Shown in pieces: positions 62,270-64,000 of a stretch of DNA of 64,000 nt (position 1 is its first letter; each line of letters starts with the position of its first letter). A model generated the notes under the pieces. The model was not told the DNA's origin. It was given only the letters and a program-made list of their open reading frames with translations, and did not search any database. The DNA comes from Ricordea florida (Eukaryota > Cnidaria > Anthozoa > Corallimorpharia > Ricordeidae), in the NCBI GenBank assembly GCA_949710005.1, contig OX453276.1, forward strand, positions 31,306,591-31,370,590, written 5' to 3'. A program made the translations under genes and the position numbers.

Positions 62270-62515
62270 TTAGTATCTAACAATCTGTCTACAAAAACAA
62301 GATGCTCTGGTTTGCCCATGGGCAATGGGTAACTCGCTGATTGGGTGGAATGCAGCTCGGTAACAATTATGTAGGGAAATTAGAGCTCTGTCAAAAAGGC
62401 TGGACCCAACCATAGGAAACTTTGTAAGAATTTTAAACATCAATCTTTCTTTAACAGGAAGCAAATGTAGGTTATCAAGAGAACATAACAGGACAGAGAG
62501 GGACACTCGGTGCGT
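62270..62515 (-). pseudogene. small LINE RT C-terminal scrap
   Basis: The minus-strand frame reads LHLLPVKERLMFKILTK, the conserved LHWLPV-x-RI-x-FKI motif downstream of LINE reverse transcriptase. The flanks are not open, so only this piece remains. Confidence 0.55.
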
Positions 62516-64000
62516 CGGCTGGGTTATGAAAAGTTTGAAAAATTATTTATAGAAACGGAAGTACGTTTTTCGACAGGTCCCAATGACTCCACTGTAACCC
62601 AGTCCTTCTAGCCATCTGTGTTTACTGGCCGCTCGCGGCTCTTGAACAGGTACGAGTTTCTCCCACTGATGGATTATTCAGGTGGATTTTACAAACAAGA
62701 GTCCCAGCCTATTCGGTGCGCCATGGGCATCACGATGAGGCATGAAAACCTATCCAAAACAGACTTACGTGTCCAAAAATAACTTTTCTGCAGTTTGCAT
62801 ATCCCAAGGGCTGGACTGGGTGTGTCCCCCTGTGTCCCTTATGCTCTCTTGTACCTACAGTATTTGATATTTGAGTAATGACATCCATCCCAGCGAAATT
62901 TAATCCTGGTATTTTCAGCAACTTCCTTTTACAAATATTACAGTAAAGAGAGACAACAATTTGGCAGAATCATTCCGTTCTCTTTAGAGATAGGAACCGT
63001 GCACACGACGAAACCACAGTCAAGTACAACGCAGGTATCATTTTTGTGGCTACTGCCTGGTAACCAGGCAGTAAGCCTCTATGTCATCGGTCGTGTAAGT
63101 GCGTGCGTGCGTAAGTAAGTAAGTAAGTAAGTAATACTCGAATCTTCGGTTTATCTTCGGTTTTTCGGCAGCGATTTTAGTCGAAAGAAAATCGGTTTCC
63201 TCTCGAATGAGTCAGGAAGATATTTCGGGTTTGTTTCGTGTATCTACGGCAAGTGATACGGCGAAGATACGGCGACGGATTGTGCAAACGATAATTACCG
63301 ATATGTTTTCGCCATTTTGTCGAATTTATATCGACTGCAAGAAGAATGAGCTGCGTCAACCCTTTTTCCATGTGCTCGTCGAGTGAAGGTAAGATAAATA
63401 CTTTACTATGTTTTATCGTTATTTTATACCACAGATCAGGCACAGCATTCAAACACTGTGGCTAACATTTTTTCCTAAAGACATTTTTAAGTTTTTTCGA
63501 AGGTGTAAGCTTTAGAGTTTCCAAAAGAAAATGGAATTTTGCCGAACCGCTAAGATGTTTGAAAGACCACCATGATGAGCGCGTGATGTGTGTTGCTGCT
63601 CAAAAGTGTTCTGGGTCATTCAATTTCCTTCGGGAAACCAACAATTCCCTTCGGGGAACCAACATTGACCTTTGTGACACGAATTATTTCCTACAGGAAA
63701 CCAACAATTCATTTCGGGGAATAAATGCTGACTTTGAAAACACGAATACAAGTTTCTTGTCAGACGCAAATTGCAGCCAAAGGGATTGTGGCGATAAACA
63801 AGTTTAAAAAAAGGCTGTCACACTGAAACATGTTTGATTTCTGTGCCTGGTTTAGAATGTGATGATAAGGCTTTTGATGATAAAATGAATATTGCATTAG
63901 AAGCTGACAATAATTATAAAAGTGTATTTAATATTACTGATCATTGCAGTAGGATTTTGCAGCAGTCCAGACAACTGAGGAATCGAAAAGTAAGAGATAG
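62516..64000. other. non-coding host DNA with simple repeats
   Basis: A 10-bp-stem hairpin (TACTGCCTGG-TAA-CCAGGCAGTA, 63051-63073) is followed by a GTGC/AAGT microsatellite at about 63095-63134. An 82-residue frame at 63559-63807 is low-complexity with repeated TNNSLRGTN/TNNSFRGIN wording and no known domain. Confidence 0.5.

Noticed and set aside
63051..63073. Transcription terminator hairpin
   Set aside because: A lone 10-bp stem in host non-coding DNA next to a microsatellite; no gene ends there.
1..64000. Ribosomal RNA or ordinary tRNA genes
   Set aside because: No rRNA-like stretch or intact cloverleaf was recognised by eye; a covariance search would settle it.

Overview
The window reads as nuclear DNA of a cnidarian, most likely an anthozoan (coral or sea anemone). 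This is inferred from an AT-rich background crowded with MITEs, SINEs and broken LINEs, an intronless HEPN/NB-ARC/TPR immune-receptor gene of the kind expanded in anthozoans, and spliced fragments of an animal SAC3/GANP-type gene. Its main content is two almost complete Polinton/Maverick-type (virus-like) elements in opposite orientation, about 23 kb apart.

Element 1 (4004-19153) and element 2 (42531-57127) each have terminal inverted repeats (TIRs) and a perfect 5-bp target duplication (TCGGT and AAAGA). They share a nearly identical cassette: retroviral-type integrase, probable major capsid protein, A32/FtsK-like packaging ATPase, a run of small acidic, lysine-rich or membrane proteins, a glycine-rich membrane protein, two related beta-type proteins, a 516-residue protein with a C-terminal membrane anchor, and a CxH/CxxC zinc-repeat protein. 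Most genes lie 20-30 nt behind a TTTAAAGA-like box. The cassette sits in two different replication backbones: the TIRs differ and the DNA polymerases B are unrelated outside core motifs. Element 1 has SAP, a Cys/His protease-like domain, C2H2, a PD-(D/E)XK-like domain and PolB. Element 2 has a Cys/His domain, C2H2, an HNH/endonuclease VII-like domain and PolB. One junction can be placed to the nucleotide at the 3' end of the integrase gene; the other lies in the SAP-coding start of the zinc-repeat gene. Both elements are decaying, in different genes. Element 1 has a one-base frameshift in the capsid gene. Element 2 has a SINE in the 516-residue gene, a nonsense codon in the 211-residue gene, and frameshifts in two small genes.

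Region by region: 1-3998 is non-coding with 20-bp and about 410-bp tandem repeats; 4004-19153 is element 1; 19297-19702 is a hAT-type MITE with an 8-bp duplication; 20230-21656 is a minus-strand LINE relic; 23776-26667 is the immune-receptor gene; 27-31 kb is simple and tandem repeats; 31207-31738 holds three in-phase terminal exons of an unrecognised minus-strand gene; 32.9-38.6 kb holds exons of a broken SAC3/GANP (MCM3AP)-like gene; 38813-40760 is a foldback Tc1/mariner-like element; 40.8-42.2 kb is a rearranged LINE end with a MITE and a perfect palindrome; 42531-57127 is element 2; 57364-57778 is a hAT-like MITE; 57.8-61.6 kb is a LINE relic that starts with a 2A-like motif and carries nested MITEs; 62-64 kb has a small LINE scrap and simple repeats.

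In the elements, the integrase would insert the DNA, protein-primed PolB would copy it from the TIRs, and capsid, ATPase and small membrane proteins would form and fill a particle. No separate adenain/Ulp1-type maturation protease was found; the Cys/His domain fused to each polymerase is the only protease candidate seen.
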